In this document: in pieces, positions 33,082 to 42,220 of the stretch
How the letters are laid out: every line of letters starts with the position of its first letter
How positions within the stretch are numbered: the first letter of the stretch is position 1
Assembly: GCA_947259975.1 (NCBI GenBank)
Contig: CAMYOD010000067.1
Location: 1 to 48,653 of the forward strand
Direction of reading: 5' to 3'
DNA: 48,653 bases
DNA from: an uncultured Gammaproteobacteria bacterium
GTDB lineage: Bacteria > Pseudomonadota > Gammaproteobacteria > HyVt-429
Program-made: the position numbers and the translations under genes
Notes under the pieces: model-generated
Database searches by the model: none
What the model was told of the DNA's origin: nothing
Seen by the model: the letters and a program-made list of their open reading frames with translations, nothing else

Positions 33082-33921
33082 ATGAACCCGATGAAGATTG
33101 AACGCGTCCTGCATCCCACCGACCTGACGGAGGACGGACATCCGGCCTTCTGTCATGCCTTGAAACTGGCCCTGACTGCCCCGGGCGAGCTGCGCCTTCT
33201 GCATGTGGCGCCCAACGCCAATGAGATTCGGGGCGCGGATTTTCCCGGTGTGCGCGCCACCCTGGCCGACTGGGGCCTATTGGCGCCGGACAGTGGCGGC
33301 GAAGCTGTTGCCGAGTTGGGTCTGGGGGTAAAGAAGATCGCCGTGCATGGCCGTGACCCGGCGGCGGCCATCGCCCATAGGCTGGAGCAGCGGCCCGCCG
33401 ACATGGTGGTGCTGGCAACCGAGGGGCGGGACGGACTGCCCCGCTGGTTGCGCCCGGCGGTGGCCGAGCCCATCGCGCGGGCAGTGAAGGCGATGACCTT
33501 GTTCGTGCCCTGGAAGAGCGCCGGTTTTATTTCCTGTGCCAGTGGACAGCCCACGCTCGAGCACATTCTGGTACCGGTGGCGCATGACCCGGCGCCGCAG
33601 CTCGCGGTTGATGCGGCGGCGGCCGTCGCACAGTCGCTGGGCTGTGAACATGCGCGTATCACCACCTTGCATGTGGCGAACAGCGGGCGCATGCCGGATA
33701 CCCGGTTGCCGAGCGCCTCGCCGTTGACTTTGGAGCGGCGCATGGCGGAGGGCGATGTGGTGGCTGCGGTGGCGCGGGCGGCGCAGGACTTGCCCGCCGA
33801 TCTGATCGTAATGACCACCAAGGGTCGCGAGGGGATTCTGGATGCGTTGCGTGGCAGCACCACCGAGCGCATTCTGCGCCAGTCCACCTGTCCGGTGTTG
33901 GCGATCCCGGCGGATCGCTAG
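33082..33921 (+). CDS. tandem universal stress protein
   Basis: The 279-residue protein has two Usp domains. The first (about 1-140) has an altered ATP loop ([12 protein letters not shown]...), while the second (about 150-279) has a more typical [22 protein letters not shown] loop and ends in STCPVLAIP. Such pairs often bind nucleotide in only one half. Usp proteins are cytoplasmic and help survival in stasis or stress. Its TAG stop overlaps the rdgB stop on the other strand within a single CTAG. Confidence 0.87.
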   Translation: MNPMKIERVLHPTDLTEDGHPAFCHALKLALTAPGELRLLHVAPNANEIRGADFPGVRATLADWGLLAPDSGGEAVAELGLGVKKIAVHGRDPAAAIAHRLEQRPADMVVLATEGRDGLPRWLRPAVAEPIARAVKAMTLFVPWKSAGFISCASGQPTLEHILVPVAHDPAPQLAVDAAAAVAQSLGCEHARITTLHVANSGRMPDTRLPSASPLTLERRMAEGDVVAAVARAAQDLPADLIVMTTKGREGILDALRGSTTERILRQSTCPVLAIPADR

Positions 33922-34532
33922 GCGTTCGCCTGTTCCCGGGCGGTCAGCGCGGCGAGCAGTTGGCGCAAGGCCTGGCCGCGATGACTCAGGCGATTCTTTT
34001 CCTCCGCGACGAGTTCCGCCGCACTGCAGTCGTGGGTCGGTACAAAAAACACCGGGTCGTAGCCGAACCCATTCATACCGCGTGGTGCATGCAGGATACG
34101 GCCCTCCCAGACGCCGTGGCAAATCAACGGCGTGGGATCGGCGGCATGGTGCAAATACACCATCACGCAGTGAAACCGCGCCGTGCGTTCCGCATCCGGC
34201 GTGTCTACCAGTGCGCGCAGCAGTTTATCGACATTGTCCTGGTCGCTGGCATCTGCGCCGGCGTAGCGCGCCGAGTGTACGCCCGGTTCCCCGTTGAGCG
34301 CGTCGACCTCGAGCCCGGAGTCATCCGCCAAGGCCGGCAAGCCTGTGCTGGCGGCCGCATGGCGTGCCTTGATAATGGCGTTCTCGACGAACGCCAGGCC
34401 GGTTTCTTCCGCTTCGCTGACACCCATTTCGGTTTGCGCGATCACCGACAGGTCGATGTCCGCGAGCAGTTCGCCGATTTCGCGCACCTTGCCGGGATTG
34501 CCGGTGGCGAGCACGATCTTCTTTGCGGTCAT
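33918..34532 (-). CDS. rdgB: RdgB/HAM1 non-canonical purine NTP pyrophosphatase
   Basis: The 204-residue enzyme shows all RdgB motifs: [11 protein letters not shown] at the start, [12 protein letters not shown], the [10 protein letters not shown] strand, and [10 protein letters not shown]. It hydrolyses ITP, dITP and XTP to monophosphates so they are not built into nucleic acids. It lies 14 bases after rph, the usual order. hemW, often the next gene, is not here. Confidence 0.95.
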   Translation of the reverse strand: MTAKKIVLATGNPGKVREIGELLADIDLSVIAQTEMGVSEAEETGLAFVENAIIKARHAAASTGLPALADDSGLEVDALNGEPGVHSARYAGADASDQDNVDKLLRALVDTPDAERTARFHCVMVYLHHAADPTPLICHGVWEGRILHAPRGMNGFGYDPVFFVPTHDCSAAELVAEEKNRLSHRGQALRQLLAALTAREQANA

Positions 34533-34546
34533 GATGTCGGCCTGAG

Positions 34547-35275
34547 TTACGGGGTTGAATCCGCCGCCAGCACGCTGCGCTGATGGTCGAGTAACTCACG
34601 CACGCCTTTGCGCGCAAGTTCGGTCATCGCCTGAAACTCTTCGTAAGAGAATGCCGCTCCTTCCGCGGTGCCCTGGACCTCGATGAATTTGTCCTCGTCG
34701 GTGATGACGAAATTCATGTCCGTCTCCGCGTTACAGTCTTCGGCATAGTCCAGATCCAGCACCGCGGCGCCGTCGAAGATGCCGGCGGAGACCGAGGCGA
34801 CAAAGTGTTTGATCGGATTGACGGTCAGCGTGCCTTTGGCCTGCAATCCGGCGATGGCGTCGGCCAGAGCGACGTAGCCGCCGGTGATCGAGGCGGTGCG
34901 TGTGCCGCCGTCGGCCTGAATAACATCGCAGTCCAGCGTGATGGTACGTTCGCCAAGCTGTTTCAGATCGACGCCGGCACGCAGCGACCGGCCGATCAGG
35001 CGCTGGATTTCCTGGGTACGACCGGTCTGCTTGCCGCGCGCCGCCTCGCGGTGGGTGCGGGTGCCGGTGGAGCGGGGCAGCATGCCGTATTCGGCGGTGA
35101 TCCAACCCTGGTCCTTGCCTTTGAGCCATGGCGGCACACGCTCTTCAACGGTCGCGGTGCATATTACCTTGGTGTCGCCAAATTCAATCAGAACCGATCC
35201 TTCGGCATGTTTTGTGTAACGGCGCGTCATCTTGATGTTGCGCATCTGGTCGGGTGCTCGCCCACTTGGTCGCAT
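34547..35275 (-). CDS. rph: ribonuclease PH
   Basis: The 242-residue exoribonuclease trims tRNA 3' ends by phosphorolysis. It begins [16 protein letters not shown] and contains the phosphate-binding [11 protein letters not shown] motif, [13 protein letters not shown] and the [18 protein letters not shown] core, and has the usual length. It precedes rdgB on the same strand. Upstream lie the phosphatase/kinase pair and, divergently, yicC; rph and yicC are also neighbours in E. coli. Confidence 0.96.
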   Translation of the reverse strand: MRPSGRAPDQMRNIKMTRRYTKHAEGSVLIEFGDTKVICTATVEERVPPWLKGKDQGWITAEYGMLPRSTGTRTHREAARGKQTGRTQEIQRLIGRSLRAGVDLKQLGERTITLDCDVIQADGGTRTASITGGYVALADAIAGLQAKGTLTVNPIKHFVASVSAGIFDGAAVLDLDYAEDCNAETDMNFVITDEDKFIEVQGTAEGAAFSYEEFQAMTELARKGVRELLDHQRSVLAADSTP

Positions 35276-35387
35276 AGTCGGTCCTTAGAGTCCTGCGTAA
35301 AAGAAGGGGCCGGATTGTACCAGAGGCTGACACAGGCAGTGCCCGAAGCGTGCCGCAATAGCCGGTGGCCGCGCGCAGACGCGGGGA

Positions 35388-36350
35388 TTAGAGTTCGTCG
35401 GTGTTCTCGAGCTGGCGGATGAATTGATCGATTTCGTCGATGGCGTCTTTAACGGCCCGTGGGTCGACGCGGGGTTTGCGGCCCGGGGCGGTTTCCTCGA
35501 CGTCGGCTTTCACGCTTTCCGCCGGCAGCTTTTTCATGGCCACCGCGGCACGCTGCAGATTTTCAAATTCGATTTCACCGCTGGCGTCCGGATTCAGGGG
35601 TTGCGAGATGGTGGCGGTGTCTTCCCAACGCAGGGCCACCGCGCTCAGGTTGTCGCAGGCCTCTTTCATTCGGCTCTCGGCATCGAGCAGCAGCTCGTCG
35701 ACCGCGTCCTCGAGTCGTCTGGCACGTAGATAGCGGCCAATGGTCTTGGAGTTAAAGGCATGCCACAGTCCGTCCGAGCACAGCAGCAGATTGTCGTCCC
35801 GCCGCAGGCGCGTCTCCTCGCCGACGGTAATCCTGGGGCGCTGCGGGCCACCGACGCATTTGGTGAGCTGACCACCGCCACGCGCATGGCGCTGATCCGC
35901 GGGCGACCATCTGCCGTTCTGCCGCACGCGCTCCGCCGTGGAGTGATCCACCGTGCGTGTGATCAATTTGTCCTTGTGAAAATGATAGATCCGGCTGTCG
36001 CCGACATGGGCCCAATAGGCATAGCCGTTCTGCACCAGGCACATGGCGCAGGTCGTGCGCGGGGTCAAGTTCGGGTCATTGTCCGAAAGCGCATTGATCC
36101 GCTTGTGCGCGCGCATGATGGTCAGGGCGAGAAACTCGCCGGGCTGTTCAATCAGCGGTTGCCGAATCTTCTGAAAGGCCTGGGTCGCCGTTTTTACCAA
36201 CGTCTCCGCCGCGAGGCCGCCGCCGCTGTGCCCACCCAGGCCGTCTGCCAGCACCATCAGGATGGCATTGTCGCGTTCGACGGATGCGATACGGTCCTGG
36301 TTCTCGGGCCGCGCACCGGTGAGGGTGTATTGTGCCAATTGATATTTCAT
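35388..36350 (-). CDS. PP2C-type Ser/Thr protein phosphatase
   Basis: The 320-residue protein has a PP2C domain in residues about 1-245, with metal-binding motifs ENQDRI, VLADGLGGHSGGG, VGDSRIYHF and LLCSDGLW, and CDNLSAVAL at the end. It should remove phosphate from serine or threonine, with two metal ions. The C-terminal 75 residues are charged, non-catalytic and end in a predicted helix. Its ATG overlaps the kinase stop by one base (ATGA-type overlap), so kinase and phosphatase are translationally coupled. Confidence 0.9.
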   Translation of the reverse strand: MKYQLAQYTLTGARPENQDRIASVERDNAILMVLADGLGGHSGGGLAAETLVKTATQAFQKIRQPLIEQPGEFLALTIMRAHKRINALSDNDPNLTPRTTCAMCLVQNGYAYWAHVGDSRIYHFHKDKLITRTVDHSTAERVRQNGRWSPADQRHARGGGQLTKCVGGPQRPRITVGEETRLRRDDNLLLCSDGLWHAFNSKTIGRYLRARRLEDAVDELLLDAESRMKEACDNLSAVALRWEDTATISQPLNPDASGEIEFENLQRAAVAMKKLPAESVKADVEETAPGRKPRVDPRAVKDAIDEIDQFIRQLENTDEL

Positions 36351-37306
36351 CAACTGCGGCTCCGCAACCAGGCCAGGGGCAGGCGCCAGCGGGAATTGGC
36401 CTCGGCCGGCAGCGGCGTGGACGTCTCCTCTTCCTCGTCGTCTGCAAAGCAGCACTCCAGCAGCTCGTTCACCGACTGCGGACGGTCGTCACCGTCAACC
36501 TGCAAACACCACTCGATCGCTTCCAGCAGCTCCTGCGAGTAACGTCGCGACCACCGTTCAGTGGTGGGGGAAATGCGGTCGCGCGCCAGCCGGTCGGTGG
36601 CCGGCGGCGGTGGGGTGCCGGCAATGCAGCTATACATGGTGGCACCAATGCCGTACAGGTCGGTCCAGGGCCCCAGGTAACCCTTCTCGTGTTGTTCAAT
36701 GGACGCGTAGCCTATGGTAAGCGTTTGGGTGCGCGCGCTCTTTTCATTTTCGGTGTATCTCTGCACGGCGCCGAAATCGATCAAGAGCGGCCGTCCGCCG
36801 GGACGGATGAGAATATTCGCCGGTTTTACATCGAGATGCAGAAGATTACGGTTATGCAGTGCGCGCAATCCGATCAAAACTTGCGGGAAAACGGTGCGGA
36901 GAAACTTTTCGCTGAGCGCACCCGAATGACGCTTGATGTATGCACGCAGATCCGGACCTTGCTTGTAGTCCATCACCATGTAGACGGAATTATTGGCGCG
37001 AAATACGTTACTCACGTTAACGATGTTCGGATGATTTACCTTCGCCAGCGCGTGGGCCTCATCGAAAAACCGTTTGATGCCGATGTTGTATTCGCGCTCC
37101 TTGTCGTCCGACACGGGCATGATACGGCCGCCGGGCAGCCGATAGGTGATGTCGGTGGGATAGTACTCCTTGATAACGACCTTGGCGCGGCTGACGATAT
37201 GGTACGCCCGGTATACCAGGCTGAAACCACCGCCGCCGATGACCTCTGAGATCCGGTAGTCGTTGAGGATATAGCCCTTGGGCAGCTGCTGTTTGCCCTT
37301 TCGCAT
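36350..37306 (-). CDS. Ser/Thr protein kinase, non-RD type
   Basis: The 318-residue protein is a soluble Hanks-type kinase. The glycine loop is GGGGFSLVY, the ATP lysine K46 in VVIKEY, the helix-C glutamate is probably E83, and the DFG is at 177-179. The catalytic loop reads HLDVKPAN (157-164): the usual HRD arginine is leucine, a non-RD form that may not need activation-loop phosphorylation. No membrane helix follows, only a 50-residue tail. It is coupled to the phosphatase gene. The reading resembles PpkA/PppA-like control pairs, but no secretion genes are near. Confidence 0.88.
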   Translation of the reverse strand: MRKGKQQLPKGYILNDYRISEVIGGGGFSLVYRAYHIVSRAKVVIKEYYPTDITYRLPGGRIMPVSDDKEREYNIGIKRFFDEAHALAKVNHPNIVNVSNVFRANNSVYMVMDYKQGPDLRAYIKRHSGALSEKFLRTVFPQVLIGLRALHNRNLLHLDVKPANILIRPGGRPLLIDFGAVQRYTENEKSARTQTLTIGYASIEQHEKGYLGPWTDLYGIGATMYSCIAGTPPPPATDRLARDRISPTTERWSRRYSQELLEAIEWCLQVDGDDRPQSVNELLECCFADDEEEETSTPLPAEANSRWRLPLAWLRSRS

Positions 37307-37500
37307 AATTATTTTAGTAGTAGAGGAGTTACGCCCGGTACAACTTAAAAACCATAGACTAAAATCGGGAAATTCGCGAGATTCTGGAGCGTTTTCGGCC
37401 GATTTCGCCGGGTTCCCGTGCCAGGCTGCGGCGTTTTCGATTCGAACGGAATCCGTTTAGTATTGATCACTTCGGTCATTGAGACGGGGTGTAAGGAACG

Positions 37501-38290
37501 ATGATACGCAGCATGACGGCGTTCGCACGGCGCGACCTCACGACCCAGTGGGGTGATCTGGCCGAAGATACGTGACGCGGTCGCAAAACGCGCCAAGCGC
37601 GGCAAGATCGACTGCAATCTGTATTTCAAATCCAGCGATATCACGACCAGTGAATTTGAACTCGACGAGAATTTGCTACAGCAACTGGTTGCCGTGGCGC
37701 ACCGTGTCGAAGTCCTGGCACACAACGTGTCCAGTTTGCGCACCATCGACCTGTTGCGTTGGCCGGGTGTTATCAAAACCCCGGAGACCGATACCGATGC
37801 GCTGCATGCATCGGTCTTGAGTTTGTTCGAGGAGGCACTGGACGATCTCATCGCCACCCGCGAACGCGAAGGTGAGCGCATTCAGGAGATGATCGCGCAG
37901 CGGCTCGACGCCATGGCGCCGGTTGTGACCGGTGTTAAGGACATCCTGCCGGAGATCGAATCCCAGTATCGTACACGGCTGCAGGAGCGGGTCGCGGAAT
38001 TGCGCGCGGAGGTTGATCCCGCGCGACTCGAGCAGGAGATCGTCGTGTTCGCGCAACGTATCGATGTGCACGAGGAGCTTGATCGTCTGGCAACGCACCT
38101 CGCCGAGGTGCGGCGTCTGTTAGCGGCGAAGGAGCCGGTCGGGCGTCGGCTCGATTTTCTTATGCAGGAGCTCAACCGTGAGGCCAACACCCTGGGATCG
38201 AAGGCGGCGGACATACGCATGACCAACGCTTCGGTGGAACTCAAGGTCTTGATTGAGCAGATGCGTGAGCAGATTCAGAACATCGAATAG
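37501..38290 (+). pseudogene. yicC: yicC with an internal deletion and frameshift
   Basis: The ATG at 37501 starts a proper YicC N-terminus (MIRSMTAFARRD, with AAGGAAC upstream), but this frame stops at TGA 37573-37575 after 24 codons. The rest of the protein continues in another frame from about 37562 (PKIRDAVAKRAKRGKID) to 38290 and ends ELKVLIEQMREQIQNIE, as in E. coli YicC. About 26 residues (the WEMRSVNQRYLE region) are missing, close to 80 bases, which also explains the frame change. YicC is an RNA-processing/endoribonuclease protein. Either the gene is broken, or translation restarts at the GTG at 37553, or the assembly has an error. Confidence 0.8.
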
Positions 38291-38366
38291 CTTTCACTGC
38301 CCGGATTCAATACACGCCAAACCCTTTCCTGTGCTTGTTTAGATTCTTTCCAGGGCCGCAAGAGTT

Positions 38367-38972
38367 ATGACTGCCGGTAAGCTTATTATTCTCTCGGCGC
38401 CGTCCGGCGCAGGTAAGACCAGCCTCGCCAAGGCCCTGGTCGCCAACATGACCGACAGCGTAATTTCGATTTCGCACACCACGCGGGCACCGCGACCCGG
38501 CGAGCGCGACGGCGTGGATTATTATTTCGTCGACAAGGCGACCTTCCATGAAATGGTGGCGGCGGATCGCTTTCTCGAGCACGCCCAGGTGTTCGATAAC
38601 CATTACGGCACCGCGCTCGATGCGGTACAGGCGCAACTGGATGCGGGCAGAAATGTCCTGCTGGATATCGACTGGCAGGGTGCGCGGCGGATTCGCGAGC
38701 GGGTCGACGGGGTCATCAGCATCTTTATCCTGCCACCGTCACGCGCGGCCCTGGAGGAACGGCTACGGGGGCGCGGTCAGGATGACGAGGCGGTGATCGC
38801 GCGGCGTATGCGGGATGCGGTCAGCGAGATGCAGCATTACGGCGAATACGATTACCTGGTCGAAAATGACGTCTTCGACTCCGCCCTGGCGGATCTGCGA
38901 GCGATCATCGAGGGCCGTCCGGAGGCGGCGCGCCCGCCGCGGGTGGATATCGCGGCCCTGCTGGCCGACTAG
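38367..38972 (+). CDS. gmk: guanylate kinase
   Basis: The 201-residue kinase phosphorylates GMP to GDP. The P-loop is APSGAGKTS (residues 11-19), followed by the GMP-binding SHTTRAPRPGERDGVDY and a DIDWQGARRIR strand. Length is normal. It starts the gmk-rpoZ-spoT cluster, which links guanine nucleotide supply to ppGpp metabolism, and follows yicC by 76 bases. Confidence 0.96.
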   Translation: MTAGKLIILSAPSGAGKTSLAKALVANMTDSVISISHTTRAPRPGERDGVDYYFVDKATFHEMVAADRFLEHAQVFDNHYGTALDAVQAQLDAGRNVLLDIDWQGARRIRERVDGVISIFILPPSRAALEERLRGRGQDDEAVIARRMRDAVSEMQHYGEYDYLVENDVFDSALADLRAIIEGRPEAARPPRVDIAALLAD

Positions 38973-39123
38973 GCTGCGCGCGGCACCGGGGGGCTGGTGG
39001 GCATACTGAGCCACTACCGCATCGGCTCTGCCCTAGGACTGAGCTGCAATTCTGGTTATCATAGAGCGCTTTCCCGCAGATCCAGCCGGAAATTCCTGAA
39101 CAGTAGAAGGGTGAGGTAGTTGT

Positions 39124-39579
39124 ATGGCACGAGTTACCGTTGAAGATTGTCTGGAGAATATGGTCAACCGCTTCCAGTTGGTGTTGGTCGCCACCGCGCG
39201 GGCACGTCAGTTGGCCTATGGCTCCGCACCCCTGGTGCCGGACGACAACGATAAACCGACCGTGATCGCCCTGCGTGAGATCGCCGAGGGGTTGGTGGAT
39301 GCGTCGATCCTGGACGAGAAGCCCGAGACCCTGAGCGACTACATGGATACCGGGCAAAGTGTCGCAGGCGAAGAGGGCGCGGAAGCCGACGCCGCCGAGG
39401 CGACAGAGTCGACGGAGGCAGCGACCGAGACAGCCCCTGCGAGTGAACCCGCGGAAGCAGAGCCCGCCCTGGATGCAGGCGAGGCCGCGGCCGAAACTGA
39501 AACCGAAACCCCTGCCGATGACACCGTCGCGATAGACGCTGATGCAGATCCGGCCGCTGCGGACGAAACGGACGCCTAA
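39124..39579 (+). CDS. rpoZ: RNA polymerase omega subunit with long acidic tail
   Basis: The first 70 residues are a standard omega subunit, starting [20 protein letters not shown] and including ARARQLAYG and [15 protein letters not shown]. The protein then continues to 151 residues, against about 91 in E. coli. The last 80 or so residues contain only acidic, alanine, threonine, serine and proline sequence, with no lysine or arginine (for example [15 protein letters not shown]). Omega helps assemble RNA polymerase and forms part of a ppGpp site. The end of this gene overlaps the spoT start by 38 bases. Confidence 0.93.
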   Translation: MARVTVEDCLENMVNRFQLVLVATARARQLAYGSAPLVPDDNDKPTVIALREIAEGLVDASILDEKPETLSDYMDTGQSVAGEEGAEADAAEATESTEAATETAPASEPAEAEPALDAGEAAAETETETPADDTVAIDADADPAAADETDA

Positions 39580-41746
39580 GGCCGAGCCGTCATGGTCGGG
39601 CGCGGACGATCGGCGCTTCCTGATCAGCGACCTCTGTTCCGCGCTTGAAGGCTATCTAGATACCAAGGACGTCGAGGACGTCTACCGCGCCTACCTGTTC
39701 GGCGCCGAGGCTCACGAAGGGCAGACGCGGCGCAGCGGCGAACCCTATATTTATCATCCAATTGCCGTCGCGCGCATCCTCGCCGATATGCGCCTCGACG
39801 GTAAGAGCATCATCGCCGCCCTGCTGCACGACGTTATCGAAGACACCGCCACGGCGAAGGATCAGATCGCCCGTGGTTTCGGCAAGGATGTCGCCAACCT
39901 GGTCGACGGCGTCAGCAAGATCGATCAGATCGAGTTCGAGAGCAAGGAAGAACAGCAGGCCGAGAACTTCCGCAAGATGCTGATGGCGATGGCGCGGGAT
40001 ATCCGCGTCATTATCGTCAAGCTCGCCGACCGCCTCCATAACATGCGCACCTTGCGGCACCTGCCGACCGCGAAGCGCCGCGCCATCGCCCGTGAAACCC
40101 TCGATATCTATGCGCCCATTGCCAATCGCCTGGGCATGCACCAGTGGTGCCGGGAGCTCGAGGATCTGGGTTTCGCCTACCTATATCCCAACCGTTATCG
40201 TGCCCTGATAAATGCCCGCAAGCAGAGTCAGGGCAATCGTAAGGCGATCTTGCGCAAGATCCAGACGGCAATCGAGCAGCAACTTGCGCATGTAAATGTG
40301 CAGGCCGCCGTATCGGGACGCGAAAAGAACATTTTTGGTGTGTATGAAAAGATGCGCAGCAAGCGTGTTTCGTTCAAGGAAGTCTACGACGTCATCGGGT
40401 TTCGCATCATCGTCAATGACGTGGATACCTGTTATCGCACCCTGGGTGTGCTGCACAATCTCTACAAGCCGATTCCGGGACGTTTCAAGGATTACGTTGC
40501 CATCCCCAAGGCCAACGGCTACCAGTCGCTACACACCGTCGTCTTCGGCCCCTACGGGCAAGCCATCGAAATTCAGATACGCACCGAGGACATGCATCGC
40601 ATCGCCGACGTTGGTGTCGCGGCGCACTGGCTTTACAAGTCCGGTGACGCCAACGGTGGCAATGGCGCCGACGGTCGCGCCCAGCAGCTCGCGCAGCAAT
40701 GGCTGGTGGACCTGCTGGAGACGCAACGCCAGGCAGGCAACGCCCGCGAGTTCCTCGAGAATCTGAAGGTCGATCTGTTTCCCGATGAGGTTTATGTGTT
40801 CACGCCGGAGGCGGAGATCAAGAAACTGCCACGTGGCGCGACGGCACTGGATTTTGCCTACTCCGTGCACACCGATATCGGCAACCACTGTGCCGGTACT
40901 GTGATCAACAAGCAGCGCGTGCCATTACGCACCGTGCTGCGTAATGGCGATCACGTGGAGATCATCACCGCGACCACGGCGTTGCCGACGCCAGCCTGGC
41001 TCAATTACGCGATGACCGGCAAAGCGCGGGCCACCATCCGCAATTTCCTGAAAAACAAGAAGCGCAAGGAATCCGTGCGCCTGGGACGACGCCTGCTGAA
41101 CAAGTCGCTCAAGAGTCTGGGTGTCAAGAAGGCCTCCAAGGAGCAGAAGAGCGTCCTGCTCGAGACTCTGCGCGCCGAGTCCTGGGATGCGGTGCTTGCA
41201 GACATCGGTATGGGTAACCGGGTTGCCGTAGTGGTTGCGCGGCAACTGATCGGCGAACCCGGAGGTGCGATCGAGGCGCCTGGCGCGGACGAGTCGGACA
41301 AGCGCCCGTTAAGTATTCGCGGCACCGAGGGCATGATGGTGACCTATGCGCGTTGTTGCCGTCCCATCCCCGGGGATCCCATTCTCGGCTTTCTCACCAC
41401 CGGTCGCGGCATCGTGCTGCACACGGAAGACTGCCCCAATGTGAGCGAATACCGCAAACACCCGGAGAAGTGGGTGGATGTGCAGTGGGAGCGCGGCATC
41501 AAGGGCATCTTTCCGGTTACGGTCCGCGTTGTCGCGCGCAACGAGCGCGGAGTGCTGGCGCGGCTCGCCACGACCATCGCCGAAGCGGAGGCGAACATCG
41601 ACAATGTCACGTTCCTGGACCGCGACGGCATGCAGACCGAGATCGGCATCACCATGGACGTGCGCGATCGCCAGCATCTGGCCACAATCATGCGTGATCT
41701 GCGGGCGATGGGATCGGTCATGCGCATCACCCGAGCCAAGGGCTGA
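39542..41746 (+). CDS. spoT: bifunctional (p)ppGpp synthetase/hydrolase
   Basis: The 734-residue protein makes and destroys the alarmone (p)ppGpp. The hydrolase HD domain is intact (HP at [18 protein letters not shown]). The synthetase follows ([12 protein letters not shown], and [20 protein letters not shown] with the RxKD form typical of bifunctional enzymes). Then come a TGS domain ([24 protein letters not shown]) and a C-terminal ACT domain. The only usual start codon before the domain is the ATG at 39542, inside the rpoZ end, so the two genes are coupled. ridA follows at 34 bases. Confidence 0.95.
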   Translation: MQIRPLRTKRTPKAEPSWSGADDRRFLISDLCSALEGYLDTKDVEDVYRAYLFGAEAHEGQTRRSGEPYIYHPIAVARILADMRLDGKSIIAALLHDVIEDTATAKDQIARGFGKDVANLVDGVSKIDQIEFESKEEQQAENFRKMLMAMARDIRVIIVKLADRLHNMRTLRHLPTAKRRAIARETLDIYAPIANRLGMHQWCRELEDLGFAYLYPNRYRALINARKQSQGNRKAILRKIQTAIEQQLAHVNVQAAVSGREKNIFGVYEKMRSKRVSFKEVYDVIGFRIIVNDVDTCYRTLGVLHNLYKPIPGRFKDYVAIPKANGYQSLHTVVFGPYGQAIEIQIRTEDMHRIADVGVAAHWLYKSGDANGGNGADGRAQQLAQQWLVDLLETQRQAGNAREFLENLKVDLFPDEVYVFTPEAEIKKLPRGATALDFAYSVHTDIGNHCAGTVINKQRVPLRTVLRNGDHVEIITATTALPTPAWLNYAMTGKARATIRNFLKNKKRKESVRLGRRLLNKSLKSLGVKKASKEQKSVLLETLRAESWDAVLADIGMGNRVAVVVARQLIGEPGGAIEAPGADESDKRPLSIRGTEGMMVTYARCCRPIPGDPILGFLTTGRGIVLHTEDCPNVSEYRKHPEKWVDVQWERGIKGIFPVTVRVVARNERGVLARLATTIAEAEANIDNVTFLDRDGMQTEIGITMDVRDRQHLATIMRDLRAMGSVMRITRAKG

Positions 41747-41780
41747 GCGAGTAAACCTTAAATAATACTGGAGTCATATA

Positions 41781-42167
41781 ATGGCCGGAGAGATCATCAG
41801 CACGGACAAGGCGCCCCAGGCAATCGGTACCTATTCGCAGGCCGTGAAGGTCGGCCACACAGTCTATCTTTCCGGGCAGATCCCATTGGTACCGGAGACC
41901 ATGGAAATGGTCGCCGGTGATATCGCGGCACAGATTCAGCGCGTATTCGAGAATCTGGCCGCGGTTGCCGCCGCCGCCGGCGGCAATCTGCAGGATGTGG
42001 TCAAGCTGAACGTGTTTCTCACGGACCTGGCCGATTTTCCCATCGTCAACGAGACTATGGCGCAGTTTTTTGCCGAACCTTATCCGGCGCGGGCGGCGAT
42101 CGGCGTCGCCGCCTTGCCGAAGGGCGCGGCGGTGGAGATGGATGCCGTCATGGAGTTGCAGCCATAA
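41781..42167 (+). CDS. ridA: RidA enamine/imine deaminase
   Basis: The 128-residue protein is a trimeric RidA/YjgF deaminase that clears 2-aminoacrylate and related reactive imines. The ligand arginine lies in [20 protein letters not shown], and the N-terminal [21 protein letters not shown] is typical. It lies between spoT and recG, where enterobacteria have trmH. Its stop is 53 bases before recG. Confidence 0.94.
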   Translation: MAGEIISTDKAPQAIGTYSQAVKVGHTVYLSGQIPLVPETMEMVAGDIAAQIQRVFENLAAVAAAAGGNLQDVVKLNVFLTDLADFPIVNETMAQFFAEPYPARAAIGVAALPKGAAVEMDAVMELQP

Positions 42168-42220
42168 CTCGACCGCGGAACCCGGCGCCGGTTCCGCAGC
42201 CCCCGCCTGCGCCGGACGCC

